Below, in pieces: positions 30,743 to 44,469 of a DNA stretch of 64,000 nt. Source of the stretch: Thelonectria olida (taxonomy: Eukaryota > Ascomycota > Sordariomycetes > Hypocreales > Nectriaceae); contig JAGPYM010000016.1 of NCBI GenBank assembly GCA_020736575.1, forward strand, positions 434,001-498,000, given 5' to 3'. The translations under genes and the position numbers were made by a program. Under the pieces are notes generated by a model. That model was given only the letters and a program-made list of their open reading frames with translations. It had not been told where the DNA came from and made no database searches. Positions within the stretch are counted from its first letter, which is position 1. Every line of letters starts with the position of its first letter.

Positions 30743-31817
30743 AGAAGCAGAGCTTGGAGGAATTGCACATTTATTTTCGTGTGGGATATGGGAGTTAGTA
30801 TCCACAGAATTTGGAATATTACCTATACATGTACAATCGTACATATTACGCATACAACTGGACTCGATTTGAATACCCGACTACGTGAAATGGGCAGTGG
30901 TCGAGGCCTTAGAACCTGAAGCAGATCAGGGGTTAGCTGGTTGAATCATTTCATAAAGATGGGCGACAGTGACGACTAATTAATACAGACTACTTGTAAG
31001 ACTACCTTAGGTGGATTGCAAACTTGCTAACCTCCATGGAGAAGATAACCAAATAGTTATTGCCCTTATTGAATTTTTCATCATTTGATTCTGATACTCG
31101 GTATTTGGTCTGTAGGTGACTTGAACACGCGGCACGGCTCATCACCTAGAATATGAATTAGACAACCAACCGTGTAAGTGGTGAATAATCGGGTCATACT
31201 ATCTCGCCGTCATCCAAAGAGACGAGGGTCTGACAAATGCAAAGGCGTGACGTAGCAAGCGACTGAGAGAGGCTATGCTGGAGTTGCCTGGGACAGTCTA
31301 GACCGTCGGCTCCAGTGTCTCATCCTGACGGCCTCTGCATCAGACGAGAAACGCGCCGAACCGCTCCTCGATCACGCCCTCACCCCGCAACGTCCAAACA
31401 TTCGCGGAATGATATCCGATTAGTCTCCGACCCCAGATTATCCACACAGTCATTACTAAACATGTCCCCCCCTTTCCGATACGAGAATCGGGAGGTGGAG
31501 CGTTCGCTGATCGGCATCTTTATCTGGAGTGGGACGGAGGACAGTCCAGACTGAAGAGATCCCCCACTCTCCAGCCCTCGTCCATCCACTTCCCACTCCT
31601 CCAAGAATGGGGATCAAGGATCATGGCGACGGGCGGAGATTCATTGTACATGCTGATTGGGTTAAATTGTACATCCGAGTTAGAAGGACAAGTGCAGATC
31701 TGACATCTAGATCCTTAGATACAGTTCAAGCCTTCAAAAAGCACCATCTGTTTTCCGAAACCACAGCGCTCACTTATCGAAATCGTGCCATTGCAGCCCA
31801 GAAACACACCAGAAATC
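30743..31817. other. Promoter region of hxnT
   Basis: 1.07 kb between hxnZ and hxnT. It carries one exact minus-strand AGTGGGGGA (31560-31568), AGTGGGACG at about 31528 and AGTGGGAAG (minus) at about 31587, all within 300 bp of the start, plus a TTATCT at 31530. Confidence 0.6.
31560..31568 (-). promoter_or_regulatory. AGTGGGGGA nonamer, hxnT promoter
   Basis: Context on the minus strand GGAGAGTGGGGGATCTC, 250 bp before the hxnT start. Proposed HxnR site; inference. Confidence 0.5.
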
Positions 31818-33166
<1,349 letters not shown>

Positions 33167-33698
33167 ATGCAAATGGTGTTTTTTGGGGGGGGAGGATGGG
33201 GCAATTGATTTATGAATTCCAATCCTGGCCATAGAATACAATCGGTAAGGCGGTTTCTCGCATAGTATAGACGTGCTTCTTTACTTTTATACAAATTGGA
33301 TCCAGTAATATCGTTTCCATGTGAAGGTGTTGAGCGAGAGTTGTGTGTGATGTACCTTATAGACGAATCCCACTGTTTGGTGATGTTTGGGTGGCATGAT
33401 TGAGGACTTGACTATTCGTTCAAGGACCATCTTCAGTCATGAGCCTTGGGAATTTCCTTAACTTGCAAATGCGTTAAATGGTACTATTAGCCCTTAGGTC
33501 ACAAGATTACTAGCAACTGTACAATTTTCCTTGCTCGCCTTCTTTTGCTTCTTCTACCTAGATAAGCAACTCTTCTCAACGAGCTGTTATTAATGTTCGC
33601 AACGTTTGAAGATAGAACAAGTATGCAGTTGGCATACTATTTTTTTGGAAAGAAACTGACATTTTGAAAAAAATCTATCATTCATACAAAAATGCCAT
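33167..33698. other. Convergent intergenic region between hxnT and hxnX
   Basis: 532 bp of AT-rich 3' flank containing a short G-run (33184-33192). No gene is seen. Confidence 0.6.
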
Positions 33699-35179
33699 CT
33701 ATAGGCTCGCCCGAGCTGGTGTGTTGTCCAACGCTGTACGAGTGTCCATGTTCCATCTAGCATCAACATCCTTCCACATGTCATAGGTCAGAAGCCATCT
33801 GCCTACACCGTGATACCTCCACGGGAAGGGATCCTCTCCCGTCTCGGGCGAATAAGGGAGAACTGGGGACTCTTCGCTGAGCCACTGCTCGTCCTTGCCG
33901 CCATACAGTTCAAACATCTTGTCGCGCTCCTCCTGCTCAGGGCCGTCTGCCAAGTGGTAGATCCACTGGTTGTAGGTTCCCCTTCGAACCACATTCTCGG
34001 TTCTCTCCCGACGGCAAGCCTCGTATACCTCGAGAGCCTTTTGCTTGGAGCTGGGAGACTTGTCCTTGAGTCTCGCCAGGCAAAGTCCTAGCACGCCGCC
34101 GTCCTCAAGAGCCATTCCAGCTCCACTGGCCAAGTAAGGGAGTGTAGCATGTACAGCGTCTCCAAGCATGGTGAAGGCGCCAGAGGGATCAGACCAGGTT
34201 GGTTCAAGGCCTGGTCGGATGCAGAGGCGCCATTTCAGAACAGAGTCGCACATGGCCACCATCTTTCTGATTCTCGGGTCCCAGCCATCAAAGTGTGCAC
34301 GCATCTCGCTGATGTCTCCTTTCAACGTGTTTCCGCCATCCAGAGGCATGTCATCTGGGACCAGAAGAACCATGTTGAAGAGCTCGCCACCCTTGAGCAC
34401 GTAGTTGACAGCATGCTTCTCAGGGCCAACCCAGTAGTTGACTTGGGGATTCTTGACGAACGGTGCCAGCTCCGGGTCTTTCAGCATATCGGCCGTGTTC
34501 AACAGGAGGCGGTAGGCGAGATCTCCCGTAAGCTCTGGGGGGTCTGATTTGCCGAGAAAGACTTCTCGCAGTTTTGAGTTGATGCCGTCGGCACCGACCA
34601 GTAAGTCTGTCGTCATGGTCTTTCCGTCGGCAAGATAAATGGTTGTCGACGTGCCATCTGCTGACACCTTGTAGTCGTCCACCTTTGCATTTGTGACGAG
34701 GTTTGCTCCCAGTTCGACAGCACGATCGAGGAGACACTTGTGGAGGTTGGCGCGATGAAAGTCCCAGAAGGGGAAGCCTCCAGTGGCAGCAGCGTACCCA
34801 TGATAGTCCATCTCGGAGAGGTGGTTACCCTTCCAGCCGATAAAGTTGCACTTCTGAGGCTTGGTGGCATATGGTTCGAGCTTGTCCTTGAGGCCCCAAG
34901 AGAAGAGTACTCGGGCGGCGTTTGGGAGAACTTGAATGCCAGCGCCGACTTCGCCGATGCTTGGTGCAGCCTCTAGGACTGTTACATCGTGACCAACGAG
35001 GAGCACTGAAATGGCTGCCCCGAGACCGCCCAAGCCAGCGCCCACGATAGTGACCTGAGATGAACAAGTTAGCGAAGAGTTTTGATGTCAAGATCGACGA
35101 GACCATTGCGTACATCTAGCTTGCTGGAAGCATCCCGCTGCATCTTTTGTTGAATGGGATAATTCGTTGAGTCGGCCAT
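33699..35179 (-). CDS. hxnX: hxnX: salicylate-hydroxylase-like FAD monooxygenase (6-hydroxynicotinate 3-monooxygenase type)
   Basis: Two exons (35179-35114 and 35054-33699) give 473 residues. The first exon is required: it supplies 22 residues and splices onto VTIVGAGLGGLGAAI, completing the FAD motif that a start at 35045 would cut. LLVGADGINSKLR is the DG motif and MLGDAVHATLPYLASGAGMALEDG the GD motif. Relatives hydroxylate or decarboxylatively hydroxylate small aromatic acids. In A. nidulans HxnX converts 6-hydroxynicotinate to 2,5-dihydroxypyridine. It is divergent from hxnR across a GATA-rich region. Salicylate 1-monooxygenase is the alternative if the gene were read without its context. 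Confidence 0.83.
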
Positions 35180-35772
35180 GGCTGCTCCTCAAAGAGTTGT
35201 GCGTAGTAGGTATCGTAGGTTTGGGCGGCAATTAGACCAATGCAGCCACTTCGATCAATCACAGTGCCAATATTTTGGAATGTCAAGTCTGCAATAATAC
35301 TTGTCACTTGATAAACTTTCAGTCTACTATACACAACGAATATCGGGGCCCCAGAAGATATACTGGTCATCTGTAAATGTCTGCATGCACATTAACCCAA
35401 ACAGTGAGTGGCTGTCTAAGATGGAGCGGGAGTGGAAGTGCCACGGATGCAGCATCATAGAAGGTCACGATGCGGGGATGTTCAAGCTGTGCCCTCAAAA
35501 GCCGTCTGTACTATCAAGACAGAGTCTCCACGGCTCGGCACTTTGCACACACAAACCGACGCCCAACGCTAGTGAGCTCGTGCAAGATGAAAGCAGATAA
35601 GACACCCGTCGACACTGATTCCGGGGAACCCGGCAGAACTCGATACGGCTTGTACCCTGTCTGCTCCCCACTTGTGAAGCCAAGGGACACGCCTGCACGC
35701 CCACTCCTGGAGCCTTGACCGGCAGATGCTTATCTGAAAGTGGCCGTGGCGGGGATTTACGTTACGAACAAG

Positions 35773-35781
35773 AGTGGGGGA
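35773..35781 (+). promoter_or_regulatory. AGTGGGGGA nonamer, hxnX side
   Basis: Context AGAGTGGGGGAATGATAAG, abutting a GATA site, 594 bp before the hxnX start. Proposed HxnR site; inference. Confidence 0.5.
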
Positions 35782-36149
35782 ATGATAAGGGACGGTGTCG
35801 CTCGTTCGTAGACGGCCTGTTTGTAGGTTTGAAGACGGAGATGGTGCTCCTCGCGCAGGGCAGTTAGATAGGCGGCACTCTACAACCAGATGCCTGCAAT
35901 ACGTGCTCAATTCACTGGGGCATTCCTTATCTACGTACGAATAATAACTGGGTTCTCCAAGCATTGATGAAGGAATCCACATTCAGATAATGCAGGACTG
36001 CCAGCCGTGGTTCCAAGTCTTTGCATCTTCACTGGGACATCGGAATCATACGTGCTGCGTAGTACCTCGTCACCTAGCTATCGTTGAAGGAACATGTTTC
36101 CCGGCATGGTTCGTTATTAATGCCCATCAACCCCTCTCCTCTGCTGCAT

Positions 36150-36158
36150 TCCCCCACT
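36150..36158 (-). promoter_or_regulatory. AGTGGGGGA nonamer, hxnR side
   Basis: Minus-strand context GAGAGTGGGGGAATG, 260 bp before the hxnR start, which would allow self-regulation of hxnR. Confidence 0.5.
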
Positions 36159-36417
36159 CTCAGCTCAAGGTAGCGTCCAGCCCTCCGTCCGTCTTGACTC
36201 AGCTGCCCAAGCCGACCCTCTGTAACCCGTCCCTCCCACTTGTGATATACACACCGTTTACCCCATTCTCATCTTCATTTACCCATGAACGGTACCTGTT
36301 CAAACACTATAATCTTGCAACGCTTTTGATACGGAAGTGGATAGAAGGGTCAACAGCAGAGATCCACGAGAAAATCAACAAAGCTTTGATCACTCCAGCC
36401 AGAGGCCCCCAGTAATA

Positions 36418-39400
36418 ATGGCGACAGTCGGTGAGAAGTCATTTGCCTGCACCCACCAGGGATGCACCAAACGCTTCACTCGCGCAGAGCATTTGCATCG
36501 CCATGCGCTCAACCATAATCCGGGTGGCTCGACGTGTTCTCTGTGCCGCGCTCACTTCAAGAGGCCCGATCTTTTGAGTATGCGCTCATCTTTCTCAGAC
36601 GTAAACATGACGTGATGTGCTGACCATTGTCTTCTATTAGAGCGGCATATGGACCGTCACCGTCAGAGGGATCTTGAAGCAGGAGGACCCGGTTGCGGCG
36701 TTCTCGACACCAGAAAGCGATCTTGGAAAGCATTGGATGGCTCCGTCGTCGAAAAGCGGCCTTGCAACGATTTGAACAAGAACAGGTCTTCGTCTGAGCA
36801 CAGTACCGAGGCTCAGCAACAGCCGTCACCAGAGCCTGAGCCCACCGACTCTAACAACACCATACTCGACTTATCCTTTGGCTCCAACAACGACCTGGGC
36901 CAAGAGACCGAGGCTGCTCTTGTTCTCGGCATCCGATCTGGGCATAACAGCATCTCCATTGAGAGCTCGGGAGACTTCGACAACACCTCGCCCATCCTTG
37001 GAGCCATCGCGCCAAATCACCAAGAAGACCCTGCTCTTGCTTACACTCAGTCCTGGACTGACCTTCTTCATTCGAGAGTATTGGATGAAGCTCTAGGTAC
37101 CACTGCCGAGCAGCTCCAGTACGACAGGATCTTCCAACCAGACACTGCCAGCTCCTTCAACATGCCATATACCACCGCATTGGACTACAACTGGTTATTC
37201 AACGTGGAAAAGTCCCCAGCCAACACTTTTGACGTCACCCTCCCTACTCATCAGTCTCCGGGCCTATTTGAACACGACAGTCAGGGCATGAACATGACGC
37301 AGCCTGCCTTTGCTGTCACGCCTGAATCCATGGGCAGCGCTTCGCAAGCTTGGTCAGATACCGAGAACCATGACCCAAAGCTGCAAACACACATCTTCGT
37401 CGACGCAAACACGCATGCGCAGACGCCCAGAACATTTACAAACAACACTGCCCCTATCACAGTGGAAGGATACCCAGAGAGAAGACCAAGGAGAAAGATG
37501 GCCGACCAGACAACTGGAGCTCAGAAGAATTGGACTCCCGGCACCCATGCCGTGCCCATCGAGTTCGAACGACCCCTATCAACTCTCCGGAAACCCCTAC
37601 CACTTCCCCAAATCACAGAGGTTCAAAGAGAACGTCTACTCAAGATTATTACTTCGGCCAATCCGACCCTTCCAGACCAGAGACACACCATACGAGACCA
37701 CCCTCTACTGGCAGTGCCGGCCCTTCAGTCTTACCTCGAACTATACTTTACCCACTTCAACACAGCCTACCCTCTCATTCATCTCGCCACCTTCAACATT
37801 CACCACGACGAACCTCTTCTCCTCTTGGCCGTGCTCCTTCTCGGCGCCACTTACTCCAGCAAAGATGCTCACCAGCTTGCCGTGTGTATCCACGACGTAA
37901 TCCGTCCAAGCATCTTTGCCCACGCTGGATTCTCCCCTCGACCAGAGCTGTGGACGCTCCAATGCATTTTGTTGGTTGAGTGCTTTGGAAAGTCAAGGGC
38001 TGGCCAGAAGCAACATGACATGAGCCATTTGTTCCATGGCCTCCTCATCAACCTCATTCGCCGGTCTGACTGCCAGTCAATTCGGCCGACTGGTCCGCCG
38101 CCAGGCTCTGGTGAAGACAACATCGAGGGTCTAGAGCGTTGTTGGAGGCGGTGGGCGGAAGCGGAATCGAAGAAAAGGTATACTCTACTCTTCGGTTGTT
38201 GAGATAATATGGAATACTGACAAATGCGATAGGCTTGCTCTGCTATGTTTCATGTGGGACACACAACACGCGGTTCTCTTCTGTCAGAGCCTCTGCATGT
38301 CTTCATTTGAGCTTCGCCTCGAGCTCCCATGCAGCCAAAGTATTTGGGAGGCCCGAGATCCCACATCCTGGGTATCCGCATGGCGATCTACTCTCTCGAC
38401 AGACCACAGGACCTTGTATCTTCCCACTCTCAAATCATACTTGACCTCCAACGTCCCGCGTCCTACGGGTCTCGGTGCCTTGTCCCGGATCCTTATTCTG
38501 CACGGCCTCATGTCCATCGCCTGGGACATGCAGCGCCGTGACCAGACGTCTCTCGGGGTTGTCTCTGACGGCAGTGGGAGTGGAAGCCGAGATGCATCCT
38601 GGCGCAAGCCCATCAGCAAAGCATACGATGTCTGGAAAGTCGACTTCGACGCCTATTGCACTGCTGCCATAGCGAGATTCCAAAGGATGCAGCAGGGACA
38701 GCAAACGGGTGGCTTCAGTCCACTGGACGACGAGGAGACGCAGCGCAAAGAATTCATGGCATTTGCAGCTGCGTATAATGCAGTATATCATTCAGCACAG
38801 GTGTTGCTGAACATGGATTTCTTGGATGTCCAGATCTACGCTGGGGCTCGGCATATTCTTGGACGACCGGTGCAGCAGAAGGATTACTTGCGTTCTGCTC
38901 AGGTAGTCAAGCGCTGGGCGTCATCGAGTCAGCCTGGGGGCTCGTTGTCAAACCCCAAAGACTCTGGGGGGGAACAGGCTTCTTCGCCCAGCCAATCCGC
39001 CGCGACTGCCGCGTGGCACGCTGCCCGGATGCTGCGTGAGTCGATGGGCATCTTGATAGAGTCCGACGCCATGAACCTCTTTCATGTGCCCTGGTGTCTG
39101 TACCTGGTCACTCTAACATGTTGGGCCTATCATCACGCCCGTCCATCCCGCGGGCGCAGGGGCGCTGAAGATGACGACGACGACCATGATTTCGAAGACG
39201 ACGAAATGGTTTGGGATCCCCACTCGGAAATGAAGGGTTTGTTGGCGAGCATGTCTGAAACGGTTAATCGCAAGGACTCTGTGCTCGCTTGGGAGCGCCG
39301 GCGGACGAACGGGCTCGTCTGGATCATGGCGGATGCTTTGACCAAAGTGCGATGGGGAATCGTGCATTCCGGCGTTGTGGTGTTGAGGGGCCTGGTGCCT

Positions 39401-39439
39401 CAGCGGTTGATCAACCAGTATGACGAGTACGAGGATTGA
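36418..39439 (+). CDS. hxnR: hxnR: two-finger C2H2 transcription factor with fungal-specific regulatory domain
   Basis: Three exons (36418-36577, 36641-38177, 38233-39439) give 967 residues. Finger 1 uses Cys11, Cys16, His29 and His33. Finger 2 uses Cys40, Cys43, His56 and His60 and is completed only by splicing intron 1. A long low-complexity acidic/Ser/Gln region follows. From about residue 380 comes a PF04082-type fungal regulatory domain (LELYFTHFNTAYPLIHLATF, then LALLCFMWDTQHAVLFCQSL), continuing to the C-terminus. This architecture (C2H2 pair plus PF04082, without a Zn2Cys6 cluster) is that of HxnR, the pathway-specific activator of nicotinate genes in A. nidulans, and the position beside hxnX supports it. 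The acidic Asp-rich stretch near residue 880 is unusual. Confidence 0.82.
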
Positions 39440-39619
39440 TGTGACGTTACTTGTCTAGAGCTTAGACGGACATACGAAGACATGATATATATGATTACGT
39501 TTTACGAATTGACTTCTCTACACTATATCCTGATTACTCTCAAGCAATGAGTTGTGAAGTTCAACACGACAGTTGGCATGTTACTACCTTATCATACACT
39601 TTCCAGCCAAAGGCTCCTC

Positions 39620-41041
39620 CTACAACTCGCCAGGCTCCTCGCTCTCTGCGTCATCCGACTCGATAAACTGGTCAAGCCTGCGCTTCAATTCTTCCACTTC
39701 AATGTTCTCCCATCCCTTTTGGCCGTCACCCGCCTTGCCATGAGGAACTGGGATGTCCTCCACTACTTGAATCACACCATTCTTGCCAATTCCGTCAAGG
39801 AATCCAACCTTCACAGCCCCGTTGACAACGATCGAAGTCCAAAGCTTGAAGCTGTAAATATCCACGCTCAAATCCTTCTTCAGCAGCGTAGGCAGCTGAA
39901 TGTGGAAGTGGCCGTTGGTCATAAGGTCCCCGACTGACACCCGGCCGTCCTTTTCATTTCCGTAGTATATCTCATCGCTGTATACGGTCGTGTTCGGGAC
40001 GATTTGGTATTTAAGTAGTGCCGTGAGGTGCTTCTTGCCTTCCTCCGTGTTGAAGAGGTAGGCATTGGCAGCAGGGCCCAGCTTCTCCCATGCCCTGTTC
40101 GAGGGGGCGAAGACGGTGCTGCCGACGAAGTGGAGGCCGTGCACGTATTTAACGAAGTCGGTCTTCTCGTACGCGAGGAGGAGGGTCGAGAACTCGGCAG
40201 GGAAGAAGCTAATTTCTCGACCGATCAAGGTGGGAGGGACAAGGATGTGGTTGACCGCGTGAATGACACCGTTCTTGGCTTCCTATTTCATGGTTAGCAT
40301 GCTGGTCATTCAGGGCAGCTTGAAGTTACAGGGCGATCGGAAGAGAGGCCTTACAAAGTCGGCAGCAATGACCTTGCTGTATACATTGACACTAACGCCA
40401 GAGAGGCTGACACTGGTGCGGAGACGTTGGGGCTGGTCGCCAAGGAACTCCTCTTTGTACGCGGTCGGGATAGTGTGCGTGGTGAGGATTCTTCCCGCGG
40501 GGTACCAACCCAGTCCAATATGATATTTGATAGCATTCTTGATGAACTCGTCGGATGGCTTCTTGTGATCCTCGGGGATATCATCGAATGCCGCATCAGT
40601 AGGGACGAAAAGGGTATAGCCATGACCCTCCTCAGTGTCGTTCAGAAGCTTCACGATGTCGTCGTACTTGTTGACGGCCTTGAAGAACTTCTTTGTGTGG
40701 TTGCTCTTCTCAAGAATCTGATAGATGGTGAGGTTGGTCAAGTCGTAGCGCGCGTTTGAGATGCTGTCAATATCCAGGTCCTGGTCGCGGTCGTCATGAA
40801 CACCGTTGAACTTTCCAGACAGCTCCTCTTCAATTCGTTTCTTGGCATCTCGAACTGAATTTGCGCCGGATGAGACGGAATCGACGGCGTCGTGGATGGA
40901 AGAGTCCACTGCGTCTTGGACGTCCGTGAGCAGCGATGCCGCGTCGTGTCGGATCTTGTCTTTGAAGACCGAGAGACGGCCCTTGGTAATGACGAAGGCC
41001 GATGCGGCCGTGGCCAATGTCAAAGATGTGACGAATCTCAT
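39620..41041 (-). CDS. Secreted protein with two fasciclin (FAS1) domains
   Basis: Two exons (41041-40355, 40282-39620) give 449 residues. A short signal peptide (MRFVTSLTLATAASAFV) is followed by a charged spacer. FAS1 domain 1 is seen from NLTIYQILEKSNHTKKF through GYTLFVPTDAAFDDI. Domain 2 runs from AEFSTLLLAYEKTDFVKYV through STVFAPSNRAWEKLG, with NGVIHAVNHILVPP between. The ending is acidic (ESDDAESEEPGEL) with no obvious GPI signal. Such proteins act in adhesion or wall association. It is the first gene beyond hxnR and shows no functional link to it. Confidence 0.87.
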
Positions 41042-42165
41042 TGTGGCGAGCTATTCCGCGGAGACGATGTCAGCGGTTGCGGCGAGCCAGAGGGGGTAAT
41101 GGGTTGCGATATGTCGACTGACTGACTCTAAGCGATTCCGGAGCGATTCAAAGCTCACTCGATATACATGAAGCGCATTGTAAGCTCAAAAAGGAAGAGT
41201 CGCAATAGCTGGCGAGGCGAGCTATATATGGCTGAGGACTCGAGCACATCATCCACCAGACGACATAACGAAATACGAGTGACGAAGCCAATCGGAAACC
41301 CGGTAAATTCGAATACGCGTATTATCAACGTCATCGTCTTATGATGCATGCCAGTCTGACAGACGCGCCGCAGAAAATACGATGGCTTCGATCCTACTTG
41401 CTCGACCCCGCATCCGTCGGCTTGTTCGGGCGCCGAAATGACGAGTACAAATAGATGCCTATTAGCCTGTGGCGGCGAATTTATTCAATGGCTTGCCGCG
41501 ATGGCTGCTGCCCTAAAACGTGGAGGCTCGAGTAGCATGATTGACAGCAAAAGGGGGGGAGCTGATAACTCATTCAACGCCCCTGGACAACGAATATTTC
41601 AGCATATATATAAGACACATTCTCATTTTTACTATATACGAAAAAATTGGTCGTTCTTATAATGATCTTAAGTACCTACAGGTAGCAAGCAATCCCTCCA
41701 CTTCACAATCTCATCTCACACCTCAACCAGCACACACTGTTTTCATCTCACACTCATTCCCAGATGAGATGTTTTCATTTAGCTCAGCCAACCTCTCATA
41801 AGCCTCTCATAATTCTCTCATAGGCTTCTCATCAGCCTCATCAATACTTGCTGTCTCATCATGAGAGAATTGATGAGTTGTGGTGGTCTCGACATGCGTC
41901 CATTCAAGATGGTGACAAGCCAAGGCCGCTTCTGCCTAGAAATGGTTTCATGTCTAACTCGTTTCAAGAGAATATGTGGGACAACACCACCCCATTCGTC
42001 ATGCTACTACACCCTAGTCCAGGCTGTGGTCATTGCCTTGCAGGTCGGATTAGCTACTGTCAGTTGGAAAAGTAAACAATCGTGAAGAATAGAAAATATC
42101 GGTGTGAAGTGATCCAAATATTCTAGTTTCATATTCACTTCTTTCCCTCTTCCAACCTATTCATC
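41042..42165. other. Intergenic region between FAS1 and sirtuin genes
   Basis: 1.1 kb bidirectional promoter. It includes a CTCAT-rich repeated stretch (41729-41877, listed separately). The short frames at 41438-42085 overlap each other and have no domain. Confidence 0.55.
41729..41877. repeat. CTCAT/ATGAG-rich imperfect repeat with inverted ends
   Basis: Many copies of TCTCAT in one orientation, then a nine-base inverted pair CTCATCAAT (41837-41845) and ATTGATGAG (41869-41877). The composition recalls the subterminal arrays of the hAT element but no terminal repeat or target duplication was found. Confidence 0.4.
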
Positions 42166-43491
42166 ATGGCAAATACAGCTCCCGTGGTTGCAGAGCGTGA
42201 AATCCACGATGCACCAGATGCACTCACGCAAAAAGCAACCAAGCTCGCCAAGCTGATACATGAGAGCAAGCACTTTATTGTCTTCACGGGAGCTGGCATT
42301 TCAACTTCAGCTGGTAGGTCAAGAATCCTTCGTGAATAACCCACGGGTTCCATTAATGCACTCAGGAATACCCGATTTCCGTGGCCCTGAAGGTGTCTGG
42401 ACCCGACGAGCTCAGGGCAGGCAACCAACTGGTGGTATAAGCACGTTGCAGGCCATCCCAACGCCGACACACATGGCCCTTCTGCAGCTGCAAAATTCGG
42501 GCATCTTGAAGTATACCATCAGCCAGAACTGTGATGGATTGCACAGAAGAAGCGGGATTCTACCAGTACGTTGCTTGCTACCATTACTAGCCCTTCTCGA
42601 CGATAGTATGGCTGACTCATATCCCCAGGACAATATATCTGAGCTTCACGGCAATAATAATCGTGAATATTGCAAGGATTGTGGCAAAGAGTTCATCCGT
42701 GGTATGTAGTATCATCACACTACGCCATGTCAAATCTAACATCTGCAGACTTCCGAGCGGTGGCTACCTATGAAAAAACAGTTCACGATCATCGCACAGG
42801 TCGAAAATGTACCGTCTGTGGCGGGGATCTGCACGACAGCATCATCAACTTTGGCGAGTCGTTGCCTGGAATTCCCCTGAAGCGAGCTTTCGAGCACGCG
42901 GAAACGGCCGACCTTTGCCTTGTCCTCGGCTCGTCCTGCACTGTGACTCCGGCCAACGAGATTCCTGAGATTGTAGGCGCAAGACGAAAGGCGAAACTGG
43001 CCATCTGCAACCTCCAAAAGACACCTCTTGACAGAATGTCGGCTGTTCGCATCCATTCCGAGACAGACACGTTGATGACCAAGATCATGGAAATCTTAGA
43101 GCTTCCTATCCCAAAGTTCATTCTCCAGCGACGTCTTCTCATCAAAATCAACTCTCAAGATGATTCTCGCCACGAAATCATCGTCTCTGGCGTCGATATT
43201 GACGAAACTCCCGTCACGTTTTTGCGGTCAGTCAAGCTCGAGAACAACCGGCGCCTCGTCCGCTCTGAGCCGTTCAACATCGGATTCCGGGGCGATCTAG
43301 ATGCTGGTACCGAGTTCAGATTCCAATTGGAATTCATGGGCAACTATGGCGAGCCAATTCTGGATTTGGTTCACGAATACAATGATGAAACCGATGCACA
43401 AGCTCTGTACATCCTTGACTATGACCCCCAGACTGGAGAGTGGACGCAGTCACAACAAGGGAGGATTGATATTAGTTCTTTGAGCATTTGA
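42166..43491 (+). CDS. SIRT6/7-like NAD-dependent protein deacylase (sirtuin)
   Basis: Four exons (42166-42313, 42366-42565, 42629-42701, 42749-43491) give 387 residues. Sirtuin signatures in order are [55 protein letters not shown] (zinc Cys pair 1), CTVCGGDLHDSIINFGE (pair 2) and LVLGSSCTVTPANEIP. The GVWT and WxxR style and the short zinc loop point to the SIRT6/7 (class IV) branch. The last ~115 residues form a separate, beta-rich, acidic extension not needed for catalysis. Expected action is on chromatin or on acylated proteins in the nucleus. Confidence 0.9.
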
Positions 43492-44469
43492 TCAAGGGTT
43501 ACAAAAGTCATAGCCAGGGCCTTAAATTTTAGTCTTCGAATTCAGTCTTGAAGTTTGTCCCTAATGCTTTAAGATTTTAATGAGGCTGTGTAGAAGCTTG
43601 GCCAGGGGATGATGAATATCGGGGTGTTGTGGCATAGGAGACTCGGTTGGAGTTGAGTCGTGCACCCCTTCACGATAGAGAAGCATGATATGCAATGGCC
43701 TACTCATTACTAAGTTTCAAAATATCTGACAATAACGACAGTAGCACCCGGGATGCTTCCGGATGATAGCCCGGTTCCGAATAATATACGATGGGAATCC
43801 CCCAAAGACAAACCTGGAGAAGCCAGCGCGGGGGACCCCAGACAAGGGTCGCACTCGGGGTTAAGCTTGGGGAAAGGCCATTGGTGCGGCATAAATGATG
43901 ATAGGCTAAATATGGTAAAAGGGCCGATCTTGAGGTGTGATTTTATGCCATCGTTCGTTGTATTGATCCTCTGTCGTCCCATCATTCAAGCTACTTCATA
44001 GCGAGAGGTGCATCAGTTCAAAGCAGTCTCTCTCTATTCAACTTGCCTTTTAGCCTAATAGCAATCATTAGACCAATTTTGCCGGCTTGTCTGGATTAAA
44101 TGGGTCATGAAAGTGCCGAAAATAAGCTGAAGCCTCGCATCCGAAGGATCTGCAAGAGCAGGCATGCATTTAGTCAACTCAACCTGACGGTAGCATCCAA
44201 CGTTAACATACGCAACGGAATGCCTCAAGCCCTCTTTCATGCAACGTCTACAAATCCCATCATATGATCTGGGATTATTTAGGCTAAAATCATATTCCGG
44301 GGATAATCATCGTTTCAACTGCATTCACTTATATATTAATTATGTGTCGGAATGTCAGATATTGCGTTGTGCCCGCCGTTACCAACCAGAACAAGATTAT
44401 CACATTCACCTCTTTAATATTTCAAACCTCTAAACAAAACTTCATCTACTCTAAGTCTCTAAAACCACC
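43492..44469. other. Intergenic region upstream of the sugar transporter
   Basis: About 1 kb; AT-rich toward the transporter start. No gene or repeat is recognised. Confidence 0.6.

Larger units (their letters stand above)
35180..36417. promoter_or_regulatory. Divergent hxnX-hxnR promoter with GATA sites and two nonamers
   Basis: 1.24 kb with no gene. HGATAR-type sites (either strand) cluster at about 35595, 35730, 35784, 35865, 35927 and 35985, six in 400 bp. These are the recognition sites of AreA-type nitrogen regulators. The AGTGGGGGA at 35773 is followed immediately by ATGATAAG, placing both motifs side by side. A second nonamer lies at 36150 near hxnR. The A. nidulans hxn genes are known to need both HxnR and AreA. 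Confidence 0.6.
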
